From Batkoa obscura (taxonomy: Eukaryota; Entomophthoromycota; Entomophthoromycetes; Entomophthorales; Batkoaceae), in the NCBI GenBank assembly GCA_030770535.1, contig JASVEC010000047.1, forward strand, positions 1 to 64,000: DNA of 64,000 nt, read 5' to 3'. Shown here piece after piece: positions 1-11,404 of this stretch (position 1 is its first letter; each line of letters begins with the position of its first letter). Below the pieces are notes generated by a model, which was not told where the DNA came from, ran no database searches, and was given only the letters and a program-made list of their open reading frames with translations. The position numbers were made by a program, and so were the translations under genes.

Positions 1-619
1 TATCCGAAATATTACTATTGCTTATACTTATAAATATTAACTAACAAAGATACTATAACAAAAAAACAAAAATAAGTTTAAAAAAGAATGAAATAAATGG
101 AAGAACAAATAAATAAACGTTGGAAAACATCAATAAATATAATGTCAATCTCAGATGTAGCACTTACAGAGCTTTTTTGACAAGTCGAGCGACCTTTTAT
201 AATTTTGGCCCTTATCAAATCCCATTATTTGATATAGTAATTTAGTTGCTGAAAAGACAACCAGTTTAAAATATTATATTAGTAAAGGTAACATCAATAC
301 ATTTTAAATTCAAAAAATCTTCTAATTCGTTAATGCCTTCATTTGAAAAGGTTTATAACAAATTAAAAGGCTAAACTGCATTTAAGCTACTTCAGTTGTA
401 CCACCTAACTTTTTATTTCTTATAGTTTAAATTTAAAGTAATTCATATATAAATAACTACGTGAAAAGTGATATTATGTTATAATGTCAATACTTCACCC
501 TATAATAGACGATTACAAATTATAAATTCATACATAAAAAGTTACTAAAAACTTTAAATAACATACTAAACTCATATGAAAAATAATTTATTAAACTAAA
601 CTTTCATCGGAAATAAACT
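1..619. other. AT-rich intergenic start of window
   Basis: No gene, RNA or clear repeat recognised. The sequence is very AT-rich with no long open frame. It lies downstream (3' side) of the minus-strand F-box pseudogene that begins at about 620. Confidence 0.5.
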
Positions 620-1976
620 TGGAATTTGATCATATTGGTCATACTAGAAACCAACAGTTTTAGGGGTCGCAGTAGCAATTAAAATTAAAAGAGTATCGAC
701 TCTATAGTTAATATTGATTTCACCATTGACTAAATAAAATTCACCCATCTTAAGCAATTCAAGGTTTGAAAAAAGATATAATAAATAAAGAAAAGTTCCA
801 AGTGGAGTAACGAGGCGGTTCATATGAACTTTTCGAGCTGAATTACATTTAAGTCCATTACATTATAAATATTAAAACCAATTACATTTTGTTATTAAAT
901 ATTTGTGAATATTTAAAATTCATATGAGAAAAGTGGATAGTATTGATATTTGGTAATAAAGCAATTCTTTTTAATAAATCTCTATTTTAATATTTTTAAG
1001 ATAAATATCTCTTAAAGTTGGTATTCTTAAATAATTCATATTAATTTTTTCTTTTAACAAGTAAACCAAAAAGGCCTAGACTTTTGATATTATATTCTTG
1101 AGATAATGGCTCACATTTTAGATTATGACAGCCTTGTTTAAGTAATTTATCCGATTCTTCCTTTAAACCCAACCTTCTTGTATGTTGTAAATCGCCAAAG
1201 CATCCAACGATTCCATTATTAAATTTACCGCTAATTTTAGTCTCAATTTCATTAGAAACAAAGCCACAACAAGATTCAATCATTAGTGAAATTCTGATCT
1301 TTTTATTACATCTTGAACCCAATAATTTTAATCTTCTAGAGATCATCTTAATTGTATCAATTCTATTCATATATTGATAACATCCAGAGTGTAATTGAGA
1401 TGTCTTTAATTAATATCTTTCAGTGAAATAAGGAATAATCCTATAAATAAATACTGAGGCTCTAAAGATCTCAATTTGACCTACTTAATTTATAAATATA
1501 TTAAATACTTGTAGATACTTGTTTAAATCAATATTTAATTTTTTTATATATTCAAATATGATTACTCTAAGATTTCTATCAATGCTGCTATTACTATTCA
1601 TCTTAAAATAGATGGATCCTAAATTGGGACATTGATTTATAAGCTCAAGGATATTGTTATTGATATTAATATGAATCACTTTCTATAGGTATTCATTGAT
1701 GAGCTTCACTTGATAATCTTTATACTCTTAACGGCAACTTTGAGCAAATGGGGATGTATTTTTGTGTTTAAGAATTTGCTAACAATGTTAACAATACTCA
1801 AATAGCGCTTAAAAGATGGAAAAAATAATGAAGCCAAAAAAAACATCACCAAATACTTACTTGAAAAATATAGATCAAAAAACTCATCTAGATTTGACTT
1901 CTTAGAGATTTCTTCAAGTACGATTTCTGGTAAGCATTCAAATTTGATGGCATTTATAAAAGCATACAAATTGAAG
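620..1976 (-). pseudogene. Decayed F-box/LRR-like gene (copy 1)
   Basis: This is a broken relative of the intact F-box/LRR-like gene at 44304-45974. Read on the minus strand from about 1970 it gives an F-box-like start (FECLPEIVLEEISKK), then segments such as NILELINQCPNLGSIYFK, RIDTIKMISRRLKLL, FNNGIVGCFGDLQH and finally LLYLFSNLELLKMGEFYLV near 760-640. All are collinear with the intact paralogue. Stops and frame changes separate these blocks, and a MITE (1750-1850) sits inside the F-box-proximal part. Removing the MITE and one copy of its 4-bp duplication restores the local reading SSKYLLKVAVKS. Function of the family is unknown beyond the probable F-box; F-box proteins normally link substrates to SCF ubiquitin ligases. 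Confidence 0.8.
1750..1850 (+). mobile_element. MITE (GGGGATG family), 101 bp
   Basis: Terminal inverted repeats GGGGATGTATTTTTGTG / AAAACATCACC. Flanked by AAAT at 1746-1749 and 1851-1854, a perfect 4-bp target duplication. Inserted into F-box pseudogene copy 1. Confidence 0.9.
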
Positions 1977-2038
1977 AAGAAACAATCAATTTATTTTTAG
2001 TTTACAATTTTTCAATTTTATGATCCAAGACAACATTT

Positions 2039-2135
2039 GGGGATGTATTTTGTATTTAAGAATTTTACTAACACTCTTTCCACTCAAATAACACTTAAAA
2101 AATGGAAAAGTAATGAAATCGAAAAAAACATCCCC
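2039..2135 (+). mobile_element. MITE (GGGGATG family), 97 bp
   Basis: Same family as 1750-1850, ends GGGGATG and CATCCCC, flanked by ATTT on both sides (2035-2038 and 2136-2139). Confidence 0.9.
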
Positions 2136-2588
2136 ATTTAAAAATAAATCTTATTTACCAAAGTAACTGTGGTTATTCTGTTTTAAAATTAGCCAATAAA
2201 ATTGATTATGGGTACTCCCTCCAAAAAGAGGACATGTAATTTAAAGTCGGTTTAGTAAACTAATACTAAAATAATAGGAATAAGAATATCTTTTTAAAAT
2301 AGATATTAAAATAAATATCCTACCAAAAAGTCGCATAGCTTGTATTTATCTTCTCATTTGCCTCCATTTGTAAAAAAACTTTAACTTCCAGTCTATTATC
2401 TGATAGTTTTTACCTGTTAATAAAACATTTGGAAGCTCGTGCTTTTTGATTTATTTAAAATTATTGCTGTAAAAGTTGGTACTCAGTGGTTGAATTTAAG
2501 AGTAGTTCTTGTTTAATTAACTGGATGTAAGTCAAAAAGTCATAATTTGTATAACTAAAATATGTTCAAATTTATAGGAATAGCATAT

Positions 2589-2686
2589 GGGGATGTATTT
2601 TTGTGTTTAAGAATTTTATTAACAATTTTTGCGCTTAAATAGCGCTTAAAAAATAGAAAAAACAATGAAGTTAAAAAAATACTCCC
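2589..2686 (+). mobile_element. MITE (GGGGATG family), 98 bp
   Basis: Same family, ends GGGGATG and ACTCCC, flanked by ATAT on both sides. Confidence 0.9.
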
Positions 2687-2709
2687 ATATAATAAGCAAT
2701 GAATTATAT

Positions 2710-2846
2710 AAAGTAAGTAGAATAAAAAATATCATTGTAAATTTATATAGAATACTACAAGACTTAGTAGCTTTATTAAAAGTATGATATCAGAGAACAA
2801 TTTGATCAAAAAGTCTTGAATTATTATGTTAGAAACTTTACTTTAT
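2710..2846 (-). repeat. Diverged LTR fragment of the Ty3/Gypsy family
   Basis: The stretch around 2750-2845 (CTTAGTAGCTTTATTAAAAG, GATATCAGAG, AAAAAGTCTTGAATTATTAT) lines up with the middle of the 400-bp LTR at 49150-49549 in the same orientation. It is strongly diverged and no ends are recognisable, so it is an old LTR remnant. The match was made by eye. Confidence 0.5.
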
Positions 2847-2911
2847 ATTTTAATTGAGTAGTTGTAATTTATTATCATGATTACCAAACATAAATATCAA
2901 AACAAGGAAAT

Positions 2912-3008
2912 GGGGCTGTTTTTTTTTATTTATTACTTTTTCCATTTTTTAGCGCTGTTTAAGTGGAAAATTTGTTAGTAAAATTCTTAAGCACAAAAAT
3001 ACATCCTC
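2912..3008 (-). mobile_element. MITE (GGGGATG family), reverse orientation
   Basis: 97 bp, starts GGGGCTG and ends ACATCCTC, flanked by AAAT on both sides (2908-2911 and 3009-3012). The GGGGCTG start matches the start of the Sola-like transposon. Confidence 0.88.
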
Positions 3009-3088
3009 AAATAATGTTTTTTGGAACTAAGTGATAAAAATCCTCCTAACAAATTAAAACAAAAAACTCTAAATTAGTTGTATTATAT

Positions 3089-3187
3089 GGGGATGTATTT
3101 TTGTGCTTAAGAATTTTACTAACAAATTTTCCACTTAAACAGTGCTTAAAAAATGGAAAAAGTAATAAAATAAAAAAAAACACTCCC
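3089..3187 (+). mobile_element. MITE (GGGGATG family), 99 bp
   Basis: Ends GGGGATG and ACTCCC, ATAT duplication on both sides (3085-3088 and 3188-3191). Confidence 0.9.
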
Positions 3188-3412
3188 ATATGAATTATAA
3201 TTAATTACAAGCTGATAAAGCAATATTTCACATTACCATAAAAACTTATTAAATAGCTTAAATATTATGAAACTCACTTCAATTTAATACCATTTTTTTT
3301 AAATGGATAATTCTTTAGTTTAAAAGGTATAGCTCTTTTAAAAGTTACTTAGCTTATATTATTTTTGAATTGTTATAATACTAAAGCCTAATTTTATAAA
3401 TATCTAAAATAA

Positions 3413-3455
3413 GGGGATGTTCTTTTTGGTTCTATTACTTTTTTATATTATTAAA
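3413..3455 (-). mobile_element. MITE end fragment
   Basis: GGGGATGTTCTTTTTGG followed by a run like the reverse-oriented family (TTCTATTACTTTTT). It then diverges into unrelated AT-rich sequence, so only one end is present. Confidence 0.55.
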
Positions 3456-4104
3456 TTATAATAAATTATATCAAAGCTGGGAATTTAAGCTTAATTTTTA
3501 GCAATAGGTAATACTGTTATTCTAGTATTAATTGATAAATATTTATTTGAATATTAGTATAATTTTTAAAACTTTACCAGGATTTTTAATTAAAGTCAAA
3601 ATAAAATCAAGATTTTAACTTTTAAACAAATAATTTAGTATTATATAAAATATTATTTTACTAACTATTAAATTAATTATATAGTAATTACTTAAATTAA
3701 ATATTAAATATATTTGTAATTTTATTGTTGTTTCATCAGCTTTTAAAATTAAAAAATTTATTATTCATTTATTTTTAAAAAAAACATATCTCATAGATTA
3801 TTTTGAAATTCCAAAAATTTAATTCAATCTAAAATTTTAAATGCCTAATTAAACCGAACAGCTATTTATTTTAAAAAATACTACTGAATTTAAGTTTTTT
3901 AATATTATAATACTTTTTTTTATCTTTCAGTTTATCAGTTTTATAAATACTTTCTTCTATATAAAAATACGATTAATCTTTTTACTGGAAATTCAAAATA
4001 ATCCTTACTGTTCCAGAAATAAATCCTTAGTTTTAATTTAACCAAATTTTAATACTAATTTAAATTCTGTCCGTTTTTTAAGTAGTTTAAAATAGAAAAA
4101 ATTT

Positions 4105-4202
4105 AGGGATGTACTTTTGTATTTAACAATTTTATTAACAATTTTTCTACTAAAATAGCGCTTAAAAGATGGGAAAAGTAATAAAGCAAAAAAAACATCT
4201 CC
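4105..4202 (+). mobile_element. MITE (GGGGATG family), 98 bp
   Basis: First base mutated (AGGGATG); 3' end CATCTCC. Flanked by ATTT on both sides (4101-4104 and 4203-4206). Confidence 0.85.
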
Positions 4203-4282
4203 ATTTGTTAGCTCAACCTTTAAATAAAAAACATATTCGTTAAATTCTTGAATAATTTGTTATCCTAAAACTTTATATATAT

Positions 4283-4381
4283 GGGGGTGTTTTTTTTGAC
4301 TTCATTGTTTTTTCCATCTTTTAAGCGCTATTTTAGTAGAAAAATTGCTAATAAAATCCTTAAATACAAAAGTACATCCCC
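4283..4381 (-). mobile_element. MITE (GGGGATG family), reverse, 99 bp
   Basis: Ends GGGGGTG and CATCCCC, flanked by ATAT on both sides (4279-4282 and 4382-4385). One frame of this copy is open and runs on into the flank; this is a property of the MITE, not a gene. Confidence 0.9.
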
Positions 4382-4385
4382 ATAT

Positions 4386-5816
4386 GCTTTTGTTCCATTT
4401 TCGATACCGTTATCTTGTATCCATTTTTTTTTGAAAAATCTAGTGCTGAATCAAAAAAGTTTTTACATTAAATGACAAAAAATTTCTTGTTATCAGGGGC
4501 ATTAATTAAGTTATTTACTTTTCAAAATATAACGTTATAATTGGGATAGTATTCAATAGAAACTGAATACATTTTGGAAAATTATGCAAAGAATCAATAA
4601 TAAAGTCATTACTAACTTTGATAAAGTTTATATTATATATACATATAACGTAGTCCAATTGATGCATTCGTACTCATAAAAACTATACAGGCAAATTAAT
4701 CTCTTCTGTAAATCTTTCTTTATTGCTATTTATTTTATCATTTATTTTATTATTTATTTTATTGTTTGTTTATAAAACAAACTATCCTTTTAAACCTTAT
4801 TAGTTACGTTAATTTAATTAATTCAAAGTATAATTTTATTTTGTATTTATTTATAAAGGCCTAAAACCTATCATTTCTATTTTTCAAGCATTAAGACTAC
4901 CTTATCTTACTTTATATAAGCTTATCAGTCGGCAAATCACTGGATTGAGAACTTCATAGCCTTTGTGACTTACATATATGGATCTGTTATTTAAAGATTA
5001 GGTAACAAGATTGTTTTTAAGATTATGAGCGATTTAGAGCTCAAATATGGGTTAGTTTTATAAGGAGATTAATTAGATACACAAGCTTTAATGGGTTGTT
5101 ATTACTTTCAAGGGCTCAAAGATGTTATAATGAGGCAAAGAATGATACGAGATATAAAACTTCTAGCTGCAGTTAGGCAATAAAATTAAATAAGAGTAGT
5201 TCATTATAACTTTTTATTGTTATATGTTAGTTTATTATCATATCATTAACATATTATTTATAAACTAATATACTTTCAATTTACTATATCTGATGATTCA
5301 AATCATATAAAGTTAAGGTTGAATTAAATTAATTAAGATTAGATAATAATTAGTAATTCTAGAAAATAGCAGGTTAAAAGCATTAATTTTTGGGCAAAGA
5401 AAATAGACCATAATTAATATAATAAATGCCAGTGTATAAAATTGTAAGTTTTAATCTAATTATGACTATACATAATATACCTCCTCATTTATGTAGAAAA
5501 TAATAAAAGCCAATCAAATACTAAAAAATCAAAATCTAGAATATAATAGCATCCTCAAACTAGCGTTTATTGTTAAAAATGAATTGATTAATAATAAAAT
5601 GATGTCGGATCTAAGATAGCAGATAAAAGCATTAAACTTTCAAATATTAAATATTAAAATTAACCAATCAATTGCGATTTATCCCTGAAATTTCATCATT
5701 TGAAGTGATGATTTTACCATTCACCATAAAATCGATGAAATTTAAAATTTAAATGGTATCATTTAAAAAAGATGAATACTATAAAAGAAAAGAAAAGAAA
5801 CTAAATAACAATTGAA
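4386..5816. other. Intergenic region upstream of MET5
   Basis: About 1.4 kb without a supportable gene. The part at 4900-5170 is less AT-rich and could be an unrecognised repeat remnant, but I could not assign it. Promoter elements of the downstream gene lie at the right end. Confidence 0.4.
5686..5744. promoter_or_regulatory. Inverted repeat in the MET5 upstream region
   Basis: Arms TGAAATTTCATC (5686-5697) and GATGAAATTTA (5734-5744) are nearly complementary, with a smaller near-palindrome (TCATCATTTGAAGTGATGA) overlapping the left arm. It lies 115-170 bp upstream of the MET5 start. A regulatory role is only a guess; no CACGTG-type sulfur-regulon motif was noticed. Confidence 0.25.
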
Positions 5817-5820
5817 AGAG

Positions 5821-5829
5821 TATATAAAA
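5821..5829 (+). promoter_or_regulatory. TATA box of MET5
   Basis: TATATAAAA lies about 30 bp before the start codon at 5859. If it is used, the 5' leader would be very short. Confidence 0.45.
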
Positions 5830-5858
5830 ATTAAGAGACAAGAGAGTAAAAGAAAATT

Positions 5859-6690
5859 ATGACTTTGAACTACGATATAGACGATCACTTGTTAGAAACT
5901 AGTTTAGCTTCCTCGGATATCATCTATATTGCTGATGACAGCATTAACTATTCCACTAACCCTAAAATTCAACCCATCACTAACATCAATGACATATTAT
6001 ACCAAGAAAGTCCTGTTTCGACAATTTATTTAGCTCAATCACAATTACCTTATATTTATCCTATTTTATATAAATTAAACTCTACTTTAAATCAAAAAAA
6101 AGATATTTCAATTCATATTAAAGTAATTATTAAAAATGTTTATGATGAAGAAATTGAGAATTTAATTAATATAAATCTAAATCAATTAAATTGGTTCACT
6201 ACTAAAAGTGTTGAGGAATTCCTTAAAATTGAAGAGTATATCAATCAATTGAAGAATCAAATTACGGTACATTTGGTGGATGAAAAGGTGTTTTCTAGAG
6301 AGGAAGTTAAGATTAATGGAAATCAAAATGGATATGTAAATGGCACTGGTGAGAATTTTAAGTTTTTTAAATTTGATAAAAAGGAAGGAAGTGATATATT
6401 AACAATTCAATATAATTTTAATTATGAGAATGAAGATAGTAGCAAGGATAAGAGTGTAATAAGTATTATACATATTAATAAGAAAGAAATAGAAGAATAT
6501 TATCAATTAATTAAGAATATTAATGAATTAAAGATAATTGAAATCATATTAAATAATAATCAACAAATTAATACTGAATTTAATCAATTATATCATTTTA
6601 TTTTACAAATACTTTATTTCAGTGAAGATAATATTATTAATGTAGATATTCAATTTAAGTATTCAAATAAGCAATTAGTTACTGGAAATC

Positions 6691-6733
<43 letters not shown>

Positions 6734-9700
6734 TAATAATGAATTACCTCATTTGAAGAGTTTAAAATATATATTTAAACAACGATTATTTTTAGGAAAC
6801 GAATTAAATTTAAATAATAAAGAGAGTATTGATTATGGATATAGTAAAATATTAAATCATATTAATTATCGTAATGAACAAAAAGAAAAAGTACAATTAT
6901 GGCTAAACAATATTGATTTATCTCAATTTAAACAATTTAAAGATTTAATTTTTAATTTTTTATTAAATTTTAATAGCAACAATAATAATGAAGATGATTT
7001 ACTATTGTTAAATTATATACAACAAAATAAAGATATATTGAAACAGAATATATCTAATATTGATCAATTATTTAATGAAGATTGGATATTACATCGTTCT
7101 TATTGGTTAATATTATTTGATACATTAAACAACGATTTATTTAACAATGGTTATCAACGAGTATTAATGAATGAAAATATTAATATTAATTTGATTATAA
7201 TTAATAACAATTTAAATCAAAAAGATTTAGGGTTATATGCTATGAATTATAATACAAGTTATGTAGCATCTACTGCTATTTATCAATCTTATCAACAAAC
7301 AATACGATCTATTATTGAAGCTAATTTATTTAATGGACCTTCTATTTTATTAGGATACTTACCTATTGATAATTTATTACAATTAAATCATATCAAATTA
7401 ATTCAACAAAGTAAAAGAGTTGTTGATTCAGGAGATTGGCCTTTATATCGATATAATCCTAATAATAGTAATATGGAATTAGATTCAAAAGTAATTAAAC
7501 AAAATTTACAACAGTTTATTGACAAACAACAATTATTTAGTTTATTAACTAAACAAAACAATAATAATATCAATAACAATAATAATAATCAAGTAGATAA
7601 TTTAATTAATTCACAGCAAAAAAAAGAAGAATTTATACAAAATTCATTTAATAGCTTACTAAATAATTTAACAAATAATGATGAGCCCCCAATTACTATA
7701 TTATATGGCTCGGATGGTGGTAATGCTGAAAAAGTAGCTAAAAAGTTAAGTCAAAGTATAAAACAACGCAATAAAAACGTACAATTATTTAAAGGCAATG
7801 ATTATGATATACAACAATTAAATCAAGAACATTTAATGTTATTTATTATATCAACTGCAGGACAAGGGGAAGCCCCATTAAATATTAAACATTTTATTAA
7901 ATCAATTAATCAAAAAGATATTGATTTATCTCATTTAAAAATAGGAATCTTTGGTTTAGGTGATTCTCATTATTGGCCTAATGATAAAGATTTAATTTAT
8001 TTTAATAAACCTAGTAAAGATTTAAATTTAAGACTACAACAATTAAATGCAACGTCTATAATAGAATTAGGATTAGGGGATGATCAAGATCCAGAAGGTT
8101 ATCAAACTCAATATAAATTATGGGAACATCAATTATTTATAAAATTAAATATTGATGATATTAAAGTTGATGATGAAGTAATTATTACAGATGACTTACA
8201 TAAAATTAATTCTAACTATTTACGTGGTACTATATTACAAGGTTTAAATGATTCAAGTACAGGAGCATTAAGTGAAGGAGATACTAAATTAACTAAATTT
8301 CATGGTATTTATCAACAAGATGATCGAGATTTAAGAGAAATAAGATTAAGTAATAATTTAGAACCTGCTTTTTCATTTATGGTAAGAGTAAGGGTACCAG
8401 GTGGTATTGCTACTGCAGAACAATATTTGCAAATGGATGATATATCAACTAAATTAACTAATGGCAGTATTAAAATAACCACAAGACAAGCTTTCCAATT
8501 TCATGGAGTTATTAAAAAGAATTTAAAACCAACAATACAAAATATAAACAAATGTTTAATGGATACATTGGCTGCTTGTGGTGATGTCAATCGTAATGTT
8601 ATGTTAACTGTTAATCCACAAGCTAATCATGCCTATGAAACTATATTTAAATTTTCAAAGGATTTGTCCGAATATTTATCTCCAAAAACATCTGCTTATC
8701 ATGAAATCTGGTTACAAGATAAATTAGTAGCAGGTGGGGATGTGTTAGTAGATTATGAACCTTTATATGGCCCAACTTATTTACCACGTAAATTCAAAAT
8801 AGCTATAGCAATACCACCAAATAACGATGTAGATGTATTTGCTCATTGTTTAGGCTTTATTGCTATTATTAAAAATAATCAGTTAATTGGTTTCAATGTT
8901 ACTGTTGGTGGGGGTATGGGTATGACTCATAATAATACAGCTACCTTCCCTAGATTAGCAGATCATTTAGGCTTTTGTACTTTAGAACAAGCATGTGAAG
9001 TAGCTGAAAAGGTATTATTAGTACAAAGGGACTTTGGAGATAGAACTAATCGTAAACATGCACGATTAAAGTATACTATTGAAGATAGAGGGATCAACTG
9101 GTTCCGTAATGAAGTTGAAGATAGATTAGGTTATAAATTAGAAACTATTAAAGAATACTCCTTTAAATCTAATGGGGATCGTTATGGTTGGTATCAAAAT
9201 GAAGGTAGTTTAAATTATGAATGTGGTTTGTTTATGCAAAATGGACGAATTAAAGATGAATCTGGTTATACATGGAAAACTGGATTACGTGAAGTTTGTT
9301 TATTAATGAAACAATATAATTTTGGTCGATTAATATTAACTCCAAATCAAAACTTAGTATTATCTAATATTCCACCCAAATATCAGAAACAAATTGAATC
9401 TATATTAACTGAAAACAACTTATATCAAACTCCTAATTTTACTAAATTAAGATTAAACTCTATGGCTTGTGTAGCATTACCTACATGCTCTTTAGCTATG
9501 GCTGAAAGTGAACGTTATTTACCAAGTTTAATAGATAAACTTGATAATTTAATTCATGATAATGGATTATCACTACAAGATATAAGTATTCGAATGACAG
9601 GATGTCCAAATGGATGTGCAAGACCATATGTAGCTGAAATTGCCTTGGTAGGTAAAGCAGCCAATATTTATAATTTATACTTAGGTGGTGGATATCGTGG

Positions 9701-9881
9701 GGATCGATTAAATAAATTATTTAAAGAAAATGTTGATGAAAAAGAAATCATTGATATATTAAGTAGATTGTTTAAAAGGTATGCTTTAGAAAGATTAGTG
9801 GAGGAAAGATTTGGAGATTTTGTTATTAGAACAAATATCATTAAGGAAACTACATCCGGGAATAATTTTCATGTTTTATAA
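5859..9881 (+). CDS. MET5: Sulfite reductase (NADPH) beta subunit, Met5-like
   Basis: Uninterrupted 1340-residue protein; fungal Met5/Ecm17 proteins are about 1400-1500. It carries the siroheme/4Fe-4S hemoprotein that reduces sulfite to sulfide in assimilatory sulfur metabolism, working with a Met10-type flavoprotein. Domains: a poorly conserved N-terminal 600 residues with Asn-rich linkers; a flavodoxin-like domain about 612-760 (ITILYGSDGGNAEKVA, STAGQGEAP, GLGDSHYW); then the duplicated nitrite/sulfite reductase fold (FSFMVRVRVPGGIATAEQY at about 838, KITTRQAFQFHG, AACGDVNRN). The four cluster ligands are visible as C1204 and C1210 (CVALPTC) and C1249 and C1253 (TGCPNGC). The start is the first ATG after a TATA element and no intron is needed. 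A decayed copy of its 3' third lies about 1.5 kb downstream in the same orientation. Confidence 0.95.
6692..6738 (+). repeat. (AAT)n microsatellite inside MET5
   Basis: A run of AAT codons gives 14 Asn followed by DNNE. It falls in the non-conserved N-terminal part, between two variable segments, so it probably encodes a flexible linker. Tract length is likely to vary between strains. Confidence 0.85.
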
Positions 9882-10207
9882 ATAAAAGATTATTATATAT
9901 TATGTTTATTTATTGCCTGTTTTTAATGTCTTGAAGAATTTCAATTTTTATTGACTTCAATTTGAACTATCATGTAATCAGTAAAGAATATTTAATATTT
10001 CAGTATTAAATTATTTAAAAAAAAGTGATTCCATATTATTTGTAATTACCTTAACATCAATGATTGAAGTAACAAAAAATCATAAATAAATACTGAAATT
10101 TTAATTAAATATATAAAAAACTATATATAAAGACCAAGGTTTTAGTTAAAGTTATAAAAGAAATTGTAATTAAATTTTATTTTGATATAAAAAACTAATC
10201 CCAAACT
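9882..10207. other. Convergent 3' intergenic spacer
   Basis: 326 bp between the convergent ends of MET5 and the small secreted protein gene. It is AT-rich with several TATTTA/AATAAA-like stretches that could serve as polyadenylation signals. Nothing else seen. Confidence 0.5.
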
Positions 10208-10576
10208 TCAATTCTTTTTGCAGTTGAACTCAATAAATCCGCTATTTCTCCAACCTTCCTGCCATGCGAAATAACCAAGACTACATTTTGAGTCACTGTT
10301 CTTAAATTCCTGTAAAGTATGACTCAAGTTTCTTGCTCTACAATTGGAAGTTCTATAAACACATTCACAAGAAGTATTTCTATTAGTAACACGATGTTGA
10401 TAAACAGGTCTACAATTGGTTTGTAAGGTAGAAGAGATTCTAGCTAAACATTCATTTTTGAGATCTGAAGTTTGAACATCTATTTTTTGAACACAAGTAT
10501 TACCTGAATATTGTGTCTGGGATGAGATAGAGTTGAAGAGATAGAAGCAAACAGCGAGTACTTGGGAGGTTTTCAT
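10208..10576 (-). CDS. Small secreted cysteine-rich protein
   Basis: 122 residues in one exon. The N-terminus MKTSQVLAVCFYLFNSISS is a good signal peptide, with likely cleavage near residue 19. The mature part has eight cysteines (motifs NTCVQ, NECLA, TNCRP, SCECVY, SNCRA, SKCSL, FNCKK), an even number suited to four disulfides, and no transmembrane segment after the signal. I do not recognise the family. It is an apoplastic or cell-surface protein by sequence; an effector or host-interaction role is only possible. A TATA element lies about 110 bp upstream. Codon use resembles nearby host genes and the frame is clean. Confidence 0.75.
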   Translation of the reverse strand: MKTSQVLAVCFYLFNSISSQTQYSGNTCVQKIDVQTSDLKNECLARISSTLQTNCRPVYQHRVTNRNTSCECVYRTSNCRARNLSHTLQEFKNSDSKCSLGYFAWQEGWRNSGFIEFNCKKN

Positions 10577-10682
10577 TTTATATTATCAAGATGTTTTATA
10601 TTCTAAACTAATGGTTTTGGAAATACAATATGTAGTATTTGTTCTAAGAGTTGGTATGATATATTAAAGAGTTTAATCGATG

Positions 10683-10691
10683 CTTTATATA
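10683..10691 (-). promoter_or_regulatory. TATA box of the secreted cysteine-rich gene
   Basis: TATATAAAG on the minus strand about 107 bp upstream of the start codon at 10576. Confidence 0.4.
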
Positions 10692-11404
10692 CTTTTTGTA
10701 TTTAATAATTTAATAAATAATTTGATTGAATAATTCATAATTTAATATTATTTAGTTAAAGAATATTAAATAAAGGACTTGAGTCTGGCCATGACATATT
10801 TTTTATTATTTTAAGTCTGAAGTTTTATTAAGATATATACTTTATCTAGCGTCATTGCTAAAGATGCCAATACTTTAGTTAGAGTTCTTTTACGAGAACA
10901 ATTATGCATCAATATAAAGGATACTATGACTAAATTATCTAATTAAAGTTCGGGATCTTAATGTAGTTAAGAGTAGTTTTATTATCTAACCTTTTAAAAC
11001 TCATTTTGCATTAATAATCTTTTTTAGTTTACAACTTCTATCTTGTTTTTGATTAATAATGGTAGAGTATTTGATTAATTTTTTAATTCCGATATTAATT
11101 TAGACAGAATAATAACAACAATAGTAATAAAATTAAAATAAATTAAATCAATGTTTTAGTTAACGCTATTTGCCAAGTAAGCTTGATTTCCATATTAAAC
11201 TTTTAGCAAAGAAATGTTATATTTCAATCTAATTGCCCATTCTATTCATTTTTCTCATTTTGTTATGCATCCAAAAATATAACTATAAATAATGACTATG
11301 ACATAAGAAAGTTCAAATGTCAAAGAAAAAATATTATTACATTATGAAATGACTTATTCCATCTTAAATTTTCCTTTATATTATTTTTTAACTATTATAA
11401 TAAT
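10692..11404. other. AT-rich intergenic DNA
   Basis: No open gene. The right part may contain further, unrecognisable sequence of the decayed MET5 copy that becomes readable from about 11405. Confidence 0.4.

Noticed and set aside
181-260. Similarity of TATTTGATATAGTAATTTAG to the sequence next to the purine tract of the Ty3/Gypsy element
   Set aside because: Only about 20 bp agree and the adjoining LTR cannot be recognised, so I do not call a retrotransposon remnant.
1041-1370. 109-codon minus-strand frame as a separate gene
   Set aside because: It is one open block of F-box pseudogene copy 1, collinear with the middle of the intact paralogue.
4281-4475. 64-codon open frame beginning MGVFFLTSLFF
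   Set aside because: The first half is the reverse strand of a MITE and the rest is flank; the same peptide recurs wherever the MITE does. Not a gene.
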